DNA of 64,000 nt, taken from NCBI RefSeq assembly GCF_000477435.1, contig NC_022576.1, positions 992,001 to 1,056,000 of the forward strand, read 5' to 3'. The stretch is from Candidatus Symbiobacter mobilis CR. GTDB taxonomy: Bacteria; Pseudomonadota; Gammaproteobacteria; Burkholderiales; Burkholderiaceae_C. Below, piece by piece: positions 44,943 to 53,864 of the stretch. Each line of letters begins with the position of its first letter. Position 1 is the first letter of the stretch. The translations under genes and the position numbers were made by a program. The notes under the pieces were generated by a model. The model was given only the letters and a program-made list of their open reading frames with translations. It searched no databases and was not told the origin of the DNA.

Positions 44943-45542
44943 TCACGGTTGCGAAACACGCAATTGCAGCCCAATCGGTTGTGCGGCTTCTTCGCTCGAA
45001 TAGCTCCCGGCGGGGGAACGCTGTGGCAAGGCAATGGCTACCCACTTGTGCAGCGGAACGGTCACGGTGGTTTGCACGCTGTGTTGCGTAGGCTCCGGCA
45101 ACACGCCCGTTCCCGCAGCCAGGGTATCCGAGCGCACTTCCACTTCCACCGTCGCGGGCTGTGCTCCGCCAGGCCAACGGGGCTGCACCACGATCTTCTG
45201 GCCTGCGGGTAGCCAATGCAGCGTGCTGCGCACCCCCGGCGCGCGATCCCCGCCCTGCACGGCATCCACCCGTGACGCAGGGTGCAGCGTGCGTCGTTCG
45301 AAGGTCGCTGTCTCCCCATTGCGCACCCGCAGCGCCACGGCCCCGTCCTCCATCAACGTTCCCGCTGATTCGGTCGATACGACATAGCCTGCCGCCATCG
45401 CATGGGGCCGCAATTCCACCAGCAAATCACCGGGGGCCAGCGGGGAGGTGGGCGCAGCGTGGACATGCCATGCCACCATGCAAGCTGCGATGCGCAGGGT
45501 TTGGTGGAATGTGCAGAGCAATGTGGGGGATAAGAATCGCAT
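44943..45542 (-). CDS. Exported protein of unknown function
   Basis: 199 residues. A signal peptide (RIAACMVAWHVHAAP) is visible after an N-terminal extension. The rest is beta-rich, with VRNGETATFERRTLHPASRV, AGQKIVVQPRWPGG and VTVPLHKWVAIALPQRS, suggesting an immunoglobulin-like or secretin-associated fold; I do not recognise a family. It begins 33 bp after hoxW on the same strand, so it may share the hox transcript, but nothing ties it to hydrogenase function. Confidence 0.65.
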   Translation of the reverse strand: MRFLSPTLLCTFHQTLRIAACMVAWHVHAAPTSPLAPGDLLVELRPHAMAAGYVVSTESAGTLMEDGAVALRVRNGETATFERRTLHPASRVDAVQGGDRAPGVRSTLHWLPAGQKIVVQPRWPGGAQPATVEVEVRSDTLAAGTGVLPEPTQHSVQTTVTVPLHKWVAIALPQRSPAGSYSSEEAAQPIGLQLRVSQP

Positions 45543-45575
45543 AGGGGAATGGCTAGGGATTGCCTACCTACTGCT

Positions 45576-46046
45576 CTATTGCTCTATAGCACATTGCTCC
45601 ACTGCCCACTGCTCCACCGCCCATTGCACGGCGGCTTGCAGATGGGCCTGGGCGCTGGGGCTTAGGCTTTGCCCCAGCTCGAACTGTTCGCCCCGGATGG
45701 CCAGCAGCGTACTCGGCGGCGCGGGGTGGCCTTGCAGGGTCAGATAGACCTGGAGCACCGCCTCTGGCGACAAAGCGTGGGTGGTGTGGCTGGCATCCTG
45801 CGCGGCGTGCAGGGGGCGTGTGGTGAAGGGGGCGGCTGCGGTGGCGCTGGCATCGACGAACAACACCCGCTCCCTGCCAAGGAGATCAAGCGCGTGTTCG
45901 GGCATCAATTGAAAGTCTTCGAGCAGCTCGACCTGTTCTCGCTGCGGCAAAACGTTGTGCAGTGCTTCCAAAAAACTGGGGCCTAGCGCATCGTCGCCCC
46001 GGGCGGGATTGCCCCAAGCCAATACCAGTAACGGCGCTATGCGCAT
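45576..46046 (-). CDS. hoxW: NiFe-hydrogenase maturation endopeptidase HoxW
   Basis: 156 residues. LVLAWGNPARGDDALGPSFL is the HycI/HoxW family opening with a metal-binding Asp, and LLEDFQLMPEHALDLLG holds the other expected ligands. It trims the C-terminal extension of HoxH after nickel insertion. The last 16 residues, QWAVEQWAVEQCAIEQ, are a five-residue repeat encoded by a 15-bp tandem repeat, not part of the family fold. Lies after hoxH, as in Ralstonia. Confidence 0.9.
   Translation of the reverse strand: MRIAPLLVLAWGNPARGDDALGPSFLEALHNVLPQREQVELLEDFQLMPEHALDLLGRERVLFVDASATAAAPFTTRPLHAAQDASHTTHALSPEAVLQVYLTLQGHPAPPSTLLAIRGEQFELGQSLSPSAQAHLQAAVQWAVEQWAVEQCAIEQ
45579..45623 (-). repeat. 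Three 15-bp tandem repeats at the end of hoxW
   Basis: On the plus strand the units are TTGCTCTATAGCACA, TTGCTCCACTGCCCA and CTGCTCCACCGCCCA. In frame they encode QWAVE, QWAVE and QCAIE. The unit length is a multiple of three, so copy-number change would preserve the frame. Confidence 0.85.
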
Positions 46047-46104
46047 TGCTAGCAGCTTATATCGACGATTTATCGACTATCCATCGACTATCCGCCCCCC
46101 ACCC

Positions 46105-47595
46105 TTACGCCGTCAGCGTATCGGCACAGGCCGCCGCTGTATACGCCCGATCCAGCACCGTGCCATCCGCGCCGACAAGGGTGACTTCGAGCGGCATCTT
46201 GCCCAGCGCGTGCGTTGCGCATGAGAGGCAGGGGTCGTAGGCGCGAATTGCTACCTCGATATGGTTGAGCAGCCCTTCGGTAATTTCGTGCCCGTCGAGG
46301 TGGTCACGCGCAACGCAACGCACGGCCTCGTTCATCGCCTGGTTGTTGTGCGTGGTCGAGACGATCAGGTTGCAGCGCGTCACCAGGTCGTCGTCGCCCA
46401 CGTCATAGTCATGGATCAGCGTTCCACGCGGGGCTTCGAGTACCCCTACCCCGCTGCGATGGCGCGTTCCGGTCACCACTTTGTCGCCGGAGAGTAGGGC
46501 GGGGTCTTGCAGCAGGTCGCGGATGACTTCGACGCAATGGAGCATTTCGATCATCCGTGCCCAGTGGTACGCCAGCGAAGAATGGATCACCTCCCCCTGC
46601 CCCCAGGCAACGAAGGCTTTGCGTTCGGCTTCAGCGCGCTCGGTGGGGATGAAGTCGCAGTTTTGCACCCGAGCCAGCGGGCCTACGCGGTACCAGCCCT
46701 TTTCCGGCCCCAGGCTGCACAGGTGCGGAAACTTCATATAGCTCCAGGATCGCACGCCTTCTTCGATCAGGTCGAGGTATCGCTGGTCTTCGACGCCGTC
46801 GTAGAGGATCTTGCCGTTGTCGTCACGCACGCGCAGCAAGCCGTCGTACAAGTCCATCGCCCCATCGCTGCGGACGATCGACATCCAGTTCGAGCGGAAA
46901 TGCGCAAAGTGCCGGTACAGCGAGGGGTTCATCGCGTGAAGCTGCTTGGCGATGTCCACCGCATCCTGCGCCCACTGCAACATCTGCCCCACGTCGCGCA
47001 GCAGGGTATCCCGGTCTTCGGCGGTCAGCAACTTGTTGACCCCGCCGGGAATCGCACCCGTTCCGTGAATCCGCTTGCCCGCAGTCATGCGGATGACTTC
47101 CTGGCCAAACTTGCGCAGCATTACCCCTTTTTTGGCGATGTCCGGGTGCTCCTGCACTACGCCGACCACGTTGCGCTTGGCCACGTCGGCATCAAAGCCG
47201 AAGAGCAGGTCGGGCGACGAGAGATGAAAAAAATGCAGCGCGTGCGATTGCAACATTTGCCCGTAGTGCATCAGCCGCCGCACTGCCGTGGCGCTGGCGG
47301 TGATGGGGGCCGCGCCCACCACGCGGTCGAAGGCTTTGGCCGCAGCCAGATGGTGCGAAACGGGGCAGATGCCGCACAGGCGCTGCACCATTACCGGCAC
47401 TTCCCAATACGGCCTGCCTTCGATGAATTTCTCGAAGCCACGGAACTCGACGATATGCAGCCGTGCCTGCACAACGTGGTTGCGCTCGTCAAGCAGCAAC
47501 GTGACCTTGCCGTGCCCCTCGACGCGGGAGACAGGCTCAATGGCGACCCGCCGCAATCCTGCGGGGCTGGGGGCTGTTTCCAGTGCAAAAACCAT
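46105..47595 (-). CDS. hoxH: NAD-linked hydrogenase large subunit HoxH
   Basis: 496 residues from ATG 47595, preceded by GAGGA. The NiFe active-site cysteines are in VQRLCGICPVSHH (L1) and YDPCLSCATHALG (L2). The 30 or so residues after L2 are the C-terminal extension removed by HoxW. The subunit splits or makes H2 in the cytoplasmic HoxFUYH complex. The 56-residue longer frame upstream overlaps hoxY and lacks similarity. Confidence 0.96.
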   Translation of the reverse strand: MVFALETAPSPAGLRRVAIEPVSRVEGHGKVTLLLDERNHVVQARLHIVEFRGFEKFIEGRPYWEVPVMVQRLCGICPVSHHLAAAKAFDRVVGAAPITASATAVRRLMHYGQMLQSHALHFFHLSSPDLLFGFDADVAKRNVVGVVQEHPDIAKKGVMLRKFGQEVIRMTAGKRIHGTGAIPGGVNKLLTAEDRDTLLRDVGQMLQWAQDAVDIAKQLHAMNPSLYRHFAHFRSNWMSIVRSDGAMDLYDGLLRVRDDNGKILYDGVEDQRYLDLIEEGVRSWSYMKFPHLCSLGPEKGWYRVGPLARVQNCDFIPTERAEAERKAFVAWGQGEVIHSSLAYHWARMIEMLHCVEVIRDLLQDPALLSGDKVVTGTRHRSGVGVLEAPRGTLIHDYDVGDDDLVTRCNLIVSTTHNNQAMNEAVRCVARDHLDGHEITEGLLNHIEVAIRAYDPCLSCATHALGKMPLEVTLVGADGTVLDRAYTAAACADTLTA

Positions 47596-47666
47596 GGGGA
47601 AGTCCTCGTTGTCGGTCAATATTCGATCTTGGCGCCGTATTTCGCAGATTCGGTGCTGTATCGGGG

Positions 47667-48236
47667 CTAGTCGTAGCGAATCAGCGCAGTGGGCAATTGC
47701 GGGGTACGCCCAGCCAGCCAATCGTTCAGAAATGCCCAAAAAGCGTCTGCACTGGGCGGGCACCCAGGCAGAAAGTGATCGACCTGTACCACCTCATGCA
47801 CCGGATGCACCCGGTTGAGCGGCAAGGGCAATTCCGGGTCACTGGGAACGCGGCTCCCCTTGGACACACCAGTTTGTGTGCAGTAGACGTCCCGCAGCAG
47901 CAGCCCTACGTCATGCTGGTTGCGCTGCGCGGGCAGCCCCCCGTTGACTGCGCAAGCACCTACAGCCACCAGGGTCTTGCAATGCGCCCGGAACTCGCGC
48001 AGCACTTGCACGTTTTCGGCATTGCACAGGCCGCCTTCGATGATGCCCAGGTCACAGCGCCCAATCGTTTTGATGTCGGTGAGTGGGGTGCGGTCGAATT
48101 CGATGTATTCCAGCAGATCAAGCAGGCGCTCGTCGATATCCAAAAAGGACATGTGGCATCCAAAGCAGCCGGCCAGCGATACCGTAGCCAACCTACGCTT
48201 GCGCGGCGCGTGTAGTGGGGGGGACTTGCGGTTCAT
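47667..48236 (-). CDS. hoxY: NAD-linked hydrogenase small subunit HoxY
   Basis: 189 residues. The proximal [4Fe-4S] ligands are in VSLAGCFGCHMSFLD, IIEGGLCNAENV, VAVGACAVNGGLP and HFLPGCPPSADAF. It carries electrons from HoxH toward HoxU. The start overlaps the hoxU stop by four bases. Short, without twin-arginine signal, as expected for a cytoplasmic enzyme. Confidence 0.95.
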   Translation of the reverse strand: MNRKSPPLHAPRKRRLATVSLAGCFGCHMSFLDIDERLLDLLEYIEFDRTPLTDIKTIGRCDLGIIEGGLCNAENVQVLREFRAHCKTLVAVGACAVNGGLPAQRNQHDVGLLLRDVYCTQTGVSKGSRVPSDPELPLPLNRVHPVHEVVQVDHFLPGCPPSADAFWAFLNDWLAGRTPQLPTALIRYD

Positions 48237-48970
48237 TGCGGTGCCTCGTCGAATGGGGAAGACGCGGAAATGGGCTTCAGGTCAAACTTTCGCTTGCCAA
48301 TCGGAACGGCAAAGCCTTGCCGCTTGGGCAGCAGCGCCCCGACGGGGCAAACCTTCGCAGCATGATCCGTGGCAAGGAGGGCACTGTCTCCCAACAACCC
48401 ACTGGGGCTGTTGACGACTAGGTGCGCGTCGATGCCATGCCCGCTGACGGCAAAAACATCCTTTCCATCAAGGTCATGGCTGGCGCGCACGCACAACTCG
48501 CACAGGATGCAGCGGTTGAGGTCAAGCAGCAGGTCAGGGTGGCTGGCATCGACCTTGCGCTGGGGGTAGAACTCCTCGAAATGCGGGCCGGTCATTCCGG
48601 CCTCATAGGCTGTGGCCTGCAAACGGCAGTTGCCGCTCTTTTCGCAGGAGGGGCAGAAATGGTTGCCTTCTACAAAGAGCATTTGTAGCAAGGTACGGCG
48701 CAGGGTGCGCAATTCCTCGGTATCGCTTTCGACGATCTGCCCGGTGCTGGCGAGCACGGTACACGCCGCACCCATGCGCCCATTGACCTTGACGGTGCAG
48801 AGACGGCACGAGCCATGGGGGTGGAAGCCTTCCATCCAGCACAGATGCGGGATGTACCCGCCAGCGCGGGTGACGGCCTGCATGATCGTGTCGCCAGGGC
48901 CAAATTCAATGTCTCTGCCATCGAGCGAAAACACGCCCGGGCTTAATGCGTCGATACGGTGGCTGGTCAT
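48233..48970 (-). CDS. hoxU: Diaphorase Fe-S subunit HoxU
   Basis: 245 residues with the NuoG-type N-terminal arrangement: [2Fe-2S] ligands in HLCWMEGFHPHGSCRLCTV, the His-Cys3 [4Fe-4S] site in HFCPSCEKSGNCRLQ, and a second [4Fe-4S] site with CILCELCVRA and KVCPVGALL. It links HoxF and HoxY electronically. Overlaps hoxF and hoxY by four bases each. Confidence 0.95.
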   Translation of the reverse strand: MTSHRIDALSPGVFSLDGRDIEFGPGDTIMQAVTRAGGYIPHLCWMEGFHPHGSCRLCTVKVNGRMGAACTVLASTGQIVESDTEELRTLRRTLLQMLFVEGNHFCPSCEKSGNCRLQATAYEAGMTGPHFEEFYPQRKVDASHPDLLLDLNRCILCELCVRASHDLDGKDVFAVSGHGIDAHLVVNSPSGLLGDSALLATDHAAKVCPVGALLPKRQGFAVPIGKRKFDLKPISASSPFDEAPQ

Positions 48971-50772
48971 AGCATCGTCTCCAGGTGGGCACCATCGTCG
49001 TCACGTGCGGTGACCAGGCGGGCTTGGGATAGCTCTGCGTCCAAGTCGAAACCGGGGACGAAGTGCAGGGAATGCAGGTGCTTTTCGTACGCCGGGCGGA
49101 ATTTGGCAATCGTGTCCCGCAAGGGGTTGCACGCCGCAGCACCCAGGCCGCAATGGGTGGCGCCATGCATCAGCTTGTCCAGCTCGCGCAGCTCATCGAT
49201 GTCTCGCGTCGATCCATGGCCACGGGACAGTTTGTCGAGCCTGCGCACGACCAGCTCGTTGCCCACGCGGCATGGGGTGCAGAAGCCACAGCTTTCGTGC
49301 GCAAAGAAGTGCGCAAAGTTGCGCGCTACCTCGAACATGTCGCGCGAGCGGTCGAACACCATGAACGCCCCGGCGGTAGGAACGTCCTCAAAGCCGATGC
49401 GCCGCCCGAACTCCGACGCCGACAGACAAACCCCCGAAGGCCCACCGACCTGCACGGCCTGGGTATCTCTCGCTCCGCAGTCTTCCAGGATGCGGCCGAT
49501 GCGTGTGCCGAAGGGGTATTCGTACATCCCCGGGCGCTCGCAGTCACCGCTGACGGAATGGATCTTGGTTCCGGTCGATTGCGCAGTGCCGATGCTGCTC
49601 CACCACGCCGCGCCATGCAAGGCAATGTGCGTGACTGCACAAAAAGTTTCGACGTTGTTGACCGTCGTAGGCTGGCCCAAGTACCCACATTCGACCGGGA
49701 AAGGCGGGCGAATGCGCGGAACACCGCGTTGGCCTTCGAGCGACTCGATCAGCGCGGATTCTTCGCCGCAGACGTAGGCGCCAGCGCCGAGGTGGATGAC
49801 GATGTCGAACTCCGGCCCCAGCAGGCCTTTTTCGCGGCGGCTGCGCAAGACGGATTCCAGGTGATCGAGCAAGAAGCGGTACTCGCCGCGCAAGTAGATC
49901 AGCCCTTGTTTGGCGCCGACGATCATGGCGGCGATGGTCATTCCTTCGATGACGGCGTCGGCGCAACGGCTCAGCAGCACCCGGTCTTTGAAGGTCCCCG
50001 GCTCGCCTTCGTCGGCATTGCACACCACATAGTGCGCCTGCCCCACGGCGTTGCGACAAAGCTGCCATTTGGTTCCGGTGGCATACCCTGCCCCGCCCCG
50101 CCCACGCAATTTGGAACGCTTGATTTCTTCAAGCATCGCCAATGGCCCGCGTGCCCGCACGACAGCCAGCGCCTGGCCGGGGACGGGTTGCTCGCCGAGC
50201 TTGACATCGGCAAGGCGAATCGACTCGTCCACTGCAGACCACTGCGTCGGCCACTGCTGTGGCGGAACGCGCTGCTCGATCAACGCAGCAAGGTGCTCGA
50301 CCCGCGTCGGCGAGAGTTGCGTCACCACATGCTGGTGGTTGATCAGCAGGGCAGGCCCTTGATCGCATAGCCCGGTGCAGGAGGTGGTGTCCACGCTTAC
50401 CCGTCCGTCGGCACGCATCTTGCCGGGCACCACATGAAGCCGCTGGCATAGGTCGGCCATCAGGGCTTCGCTGCCGAGCATCCGGTCAGTAATGTTGTCA
50501 CTGAACAGGATGCGGTACTCCCCCACGTTCTCGGTATGGAGAAACCGGTAAAACCCTGCAACCCCTTCCACATGCGCCAGCGTAAGTCGCAAGCCCCGGG
50601 CAATATCTTCCAACGCGGAGCGGGGAAGCCAGCCCTGTAGTGCCTGGTACTCGCGCAAAATTTGCACGAGAGCGTGGGGGTCGTGGTGGTAGTGCTCCAG
50701 CAGGGGCGCCGCATCCACGGCCTTCACAGCATCCACAGCATTCACACTAGGGGGGGTCGAAGCATGGTTCAT
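48967..50772 (-). CDS. hoxF: NAD-linked hydrogenase diaphorase subunit HoxF
   Basis: 601 residues from ATG 50772 (MNHASTPPSV); ATG 50781 is an alternative and the longer frame is rejected. N-terminal NuoE-like part has DTTSCTGLCDQGPALL. The NuoF-like part has the NADH site KLRGRGGAGYATGTKWQL, the FMN site CNADEGEPGTFKDR and the [4Fe-4S] site ESCGFCTPCRVGNE. It oxidises or reduces NAD(H). First gene of hoxFUYHW; hoxI and hyp genes are not present here. Confidence 0.95.
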   Translation of the reverse strand: MNHASTPPSVNAVDAVKAVDAAPLLEHYHHDPHALVQILREYQALQGWLPRSALEDIARGLRLTLAHVEGVAGFYRFLHTENVGEYRILFSDNITDRMLGSEALMADLCQRLHVVPGKMRADGRVSVDTTSCTGLCDQGPALLINHQHVVTQLSPTRVEHLAALIEQRVPPQQWPTQWSAVDESIRLADVKLGEQPVPGQALAVVRARGPLAMLEEIKRSKLRGRGGAGYATGTKWQLCRNAVGQAHYVVCNADEGEPGTFKDRVLLSRCADAVIEGMTIAAMIVGAKQGLIYLRGEYRFLLDHLESVLRSRREKGLLGPEFDIVIHLGAGAYVCGEESALIESLEGQRGVPRIRPPFPVECGYLGQPTTVNNVETFCAVTHIALHGAAWWSSIGTAQSTGTKIHSVSGDCERPGMYEYPFGTRIGRILEDCGARDTQAVQVGGPSGVCLSASEFGRRIGFEDVPTAGAFMVFDRSRDMFEVARNFAHFFAHESCGFCTPCRVGNELVVRRLDKLSRGHGSTRDIDELRELDKLMHGATHCGLGAAACNPLRDTIAKFRPAYEKHLHSLHFVPGFDLDAELSQARLVTARDDDGAHLETML

Positions 50773-51134
50773 CGCAAACATCCCTGGAAATGCCGGTGTA
50801 CGTACCGGTGTTCGGAGTCGATGGTTCAGTGTAGCGAGACGGTTGACGGGGATTGGCGCGCAAAACAGGATGCATGATGACACCAACTTACGCATTACGC
50901 AGTACAGCGCTTTCACAGCGCGCCAAAGGCTCGAATGGCAATGCACCGTCATGGATATTTCCTGCTACACCGTGCTACATCGGGATACCATGAGGGGTAG
51001 ACGGTCGTGCAACCTTTGCCGGTCACAGGTTGTACTGCAATGCGTGCGGCCATGGCCGTGTCTGCTTCTTCCTTCGTACGAACCGGCTCTCGTTCCTCTT
51101 TTTCCACCCCATTGAGCGATCAGGAAAGATACGT
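50773..51134. other. Divergent intergenic region hoxF/chemoreceptor
   Basis: About 360 bp without a credible gene. It must hold the promoters for the hox operon (leftward) and the chemoreceptor (rightward). I found no clear sigma-54 or HoxA-type site by eye. Confidence 0.4.
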
Positions 51135-53147
51135 ATGTCAAACACTGCAACGACTTGGAAAAACCTGGGGCTTGGCGCAAAACTCGCAATAAGCAATTTC
51201 GTTTTCGTCGCCATCGTTTTGTCTTTGCTGATCGGGAGCATTTCTTATTCCTTGATGGGAATGATCGAAGAACGCTCCATTTCCGATGTGACTGAGAAAA
51301 CCAAGTTGTTGGTCGAATTGATCGATTCTGCCGACAAGGAACTCCAAAGCCGAACCGCATTATTAGCCAAAGCTTGGCAGTCAAGTTTGGCCGGGACATT
51401 CGAACTCGATCCTACAACCATGGATGTCGGGGGGCACCCAGCGCCTACGCTGCGGCTCAATGGCCAGCCCCTGAATGCCGAATTTGCGCTCGTGGATCAA
51501 TACACTTCCAATACCGGAGCCGTGGCCACTGTATTCGCCAAGACGGGAGACGATTTCATTCGCATCACCACATCGCTCAAAAACGAACAAGGAAACCGCG
51601 CCATCGGCACCTTGCTCGGCCAGGCCCACCCTGGCTACAAAATCGTGAGCGAAGGCAGAACCTACGTAGGACTGGCAACGCTGTTTGGCAAACAGTTCAT
51701 GACGCGATACGACCCCATTCGCGACGAGCAAGGCCAATTGATCGGGCTGAGTTTTATCGGCCTCGATTTCACTGATTACCTCGTGAGCCTGAAATCCACA
51801 ATGCGCGAAATGAAAATTGGAAAAAACGGTTACTACTATGTCCTCGATACTGGATCGGGTGACCGCTATGGCAAGATGGTGCTCCACCCCTCACTGGAGG
51901 GGAAAGATATGCTCGATACCAAAGACACCGATGGGAGAGAATTCATCAAAGAGATTTTGGAAAAGAAGAACGGCATCATCCGCTATCCCTGGATCAATCA
52001 GGAAATGGGGGAATCGCAAGCACGCGACAAAATCGCAGCGTATGCCTACTTGCCGAGCTGGAATTGGGTGATCGTCGGCAGTACCTATTTGGACGAATAC
52101 ACGGGCGCAGTCACCACCATGCGTAACAGTTATGCCTTGGTGGGCTTGGTATTGATTCTTTTGCTGTCCAGTGGATTGAATTGGATGATTCGTCGAATGA
52201 TCTTCACGCCCATGGGGCGGGTCATCTTGGCTGCCCAAGCGATCGCCAATGGCGATCTGCAGACGACGCTGCGCGTCGAAAGCGAGGATGAAGTAGGCCA
52301 GTTGATGCTCGCGATCAACAACATCGGACAAGGGTTGAGCGGCGTCGTTCAGTCTGTACGCGAAATCTCCCACGGCATCGCTACTGCCAGCCATGCTGTA
52401 GCGCAGGACAACAGTGACTTATGTGCCCGAACCGAAGCCCAAGCCAATTCCCTGGAACAAACCGACGTTTCGATGGAAGAACTACGGCAAGCCGTCCAAC
52501 ACAATGCCCATGGCGCTCACCAAGCCAATCAACTCGCCCTGGGCGCCAGTGAAGTCGCCGCCCAAGGCGGTACGGCGGTTTCCGAGGTGGTCAATACCAT
52601 GCAAGGCATCAATGCCGCTTCGCGCAAGATTGCCGACATCATCGGCGTGATCGATGCCATTGCCTTCCAAACCAATATCCTGGCCCTGAATGCCGCCGTC
52701 GAGGCAGCGCGCGCCGGGGAACAAGGTCGCGGCTTTGCCGTGGTGGCGAGCGAGGTGCGGTCGCTGGCAGGCCGCGCTGCGCAGGCGGCCAAGGAAATCA
52801 AAGCCCTCATCAATACCAGCGTCGAAAGGGTGGAACAAGGCATGGTGCAAGTCGACCGGGCAGGCACCACGATGACCGAGGTAGTCCACAGCATCCGCAA
52901 AGTGACCGATCTGATGGGCGAGATCAGCGCCGCCAGCGGCGAGCAAAGTCACGGTGTAGAGCAGGTGGGCGGAGCCATACACCACATCGACCAGGTGACG
53001 AAGGAAAACGCAGCCTTGGTCGAAAAAATGGCTGCCACGGCTGTCGAACTCCAAAACCAGTCCGACGAGCTGGTACGGATGGTCTCGGCATTCAGGGTCG
53101 GAGATAGCGACCATTCCCGCCCCAAGCTGCGTGCTTTGAGCGCCTAG
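51135..53147 (+). CDS. Methyl-accepting chemotaxis protein with Cache-type sensor
   Basis: 670 residues from ATG 51135, which has AGGAAA upstream. A first membrane helix ([19 protein letters not shown]), a periplasmic Cache-type domain of about 300 residues (e.g. [20 protein letters not shown] and [17 protein letters not shown]), a second helix ([19 protein letters not shown]), HAMP, and the signalling hairpin tip [20 protein letters not shown] (with [19 protein letters not shown] after it). It senses a small molecule and controls CheA. No CheR-docking pentapeptide at the end. Implies a motile organism. Confidence 0.94.
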   Translation: MSNTATTWKNLGLGAKLAISNFVFVAIVLSLLIGSISYSLMGMIEERSISDVTEKTKLLVELIDSADKELQSRTALLAKAWQSSLAGTFELDPTTMDVGGHPAPTLRLNGQPLNAEFALVDQYTSNTGAVATVFAKTGDDFIRITTSLKNEQGNRAIGTLLGQAHPGYKIVSEGRTYVGLATLFGKQFMTRYDPIRDEQGQLIGLSFIGLDFTDYLVSLKSTMREMKIGKNGYYYVLDTGSGDRYGKMVLHPSLEGKDMLDTKDTDGREFIKEILEKKNGIIRYPWINQEMGESQARDKIAAYAYLPSWNWVIVGSTYLDEYTGAVTTMRNSYALVGLVLILLLSSGLNWMIRRMIFTPMGRVILAAQAIANGDLQTTLRVESEDEVGQLMLAINNIGQGLSGVVQSVREISHGIATASHAVAQDNSDLCARTEAQANSLEQTDVSMEELRQAVQHNAHGAHQANQLALGASEVAAQGGTAVSEVVNTMQGINAASRKIADIIGVIDAIAFQTNILALNAAVEAARAGEQGRGFAVVASEVRSLAGRAAQAAKEIKALINTSVERVEQGMVQVDRAGTTMTEVVHSIRKVTDLMGEISAASGEQSHGVEQVGGAIHHIDQVTKENAALVEKMAATAVELQNQSDELVRMVSAFRVGDSDHSRPKLRALSA

Positions 53148-53158
53148 AAGCCTATCCC

Positions 53159-53195
53159 CTCACCCCCAACCCCTTTCCTGCTGGGCAAGGGGAGC
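53159..53195. repeat. Intergenic palindromic repeat (type A)
   Basis: CTCACCCCCAACCCCTTTCC, TGCTGGGC, AAGGGGAG: a hairpin from CCCCTT/AAGGGG. Related to the element at 11259-11287 in opposite orientation. It lies between the chemoreceptor and ruvA. Confidence 0.45.
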
Positions 53196-53231
53196 TTCGA
53201 GCAGCCGTTTCGCGACTAGCACAGTCACCCC

Positions 53232-53804
53232 ATGATCGGAAAACTCACCGGCATCCTTGCCGAAAAAAACCCGCCAGACATCTTGCTCGATTGCCACGGG
53301 GTAGGGTACGAAGTGCAGGTGCCGATGAGCACGTTCTACGTGCTGCCCGCCTGTGGGGAGACGACGAGCCTGCTCACGCACCTGGTGGTTCGCGAAGATG
53401 CGCACACCCTCTATGGCTTTGCGACGACTGCGGAGCGTCGCGCATTCCGGGAACTGCTGCGTATTACCGGGGTCGGGCCGAGAACGGCGCTGTGCGTGCT
53501 GTCCGGCATGTCTCCGGACGATCTTTCGCGCGCCGTCACCACGCAAGACACCGGCCCTTTAATGCAGGTGCCGGGAATCGGCAAAAAGACCGCGCAACGG
53601 CTGTTGCTCGAACTGAAAGGCAGGCTTGGCGATGCCGCCACTGCGCCCGTACCCGGAGGGGATGCCACCAAGTCGGACATCCTGCAAGCGCTGCTCTCGC
53701 TAGGCTACTCCGACCGCGAAGCCAGCACAGCCTTGCAATCGTTACCAGAAGGGGTATCGGTCAGCGACGGGATTCGCAAGGCACTCCAAGCCTTGGCGAA
53801 GTGA
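53232..53804 (+). CDS. ruvA: Holliday junction branch-migration protein RuvA
   Basis: 190 residues. OB-fold domain [21 protein letters not shown] and ...[11 protein letters not shown]. Domain II has two helix-hairpin-helix motifs ([18 protein letters not shown] and [18 protein letters not shown]). Domain III at the C-terminus binds RuvB. ruvB and ruvC are not adjacent: the gene is alone and converges on typA. Confidence 0.96.
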   Translation: MIGKLTGILAEKNPPDILLDCHGVGYEVQVPMSTFYVLPACGETTSLLTHLVVREDAHTLYGFATTAERRAFRELLRITGVGPRTALCVLSGMSPDDLSRAVTTQDTGPLMQVPGIGKKTAQRLLLELKGRLGDAATAPVPGGDATKSDILQALLSLGYSDREASTALQSLPEGVSVSDGIRKALQALAK

Positions 53805-53864
53805 TGGGGCCGAGTCAGACAGTCCCTTAATCCCCTCCACAGCCCATCCTCCGCCGCTCCACAT

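Noticed and set aside
53232..53830. Alternative plus-strand frame overlapping ruvA
   Set aside because: Arg/Ala-rich shadow without motif; ruvA is certain.
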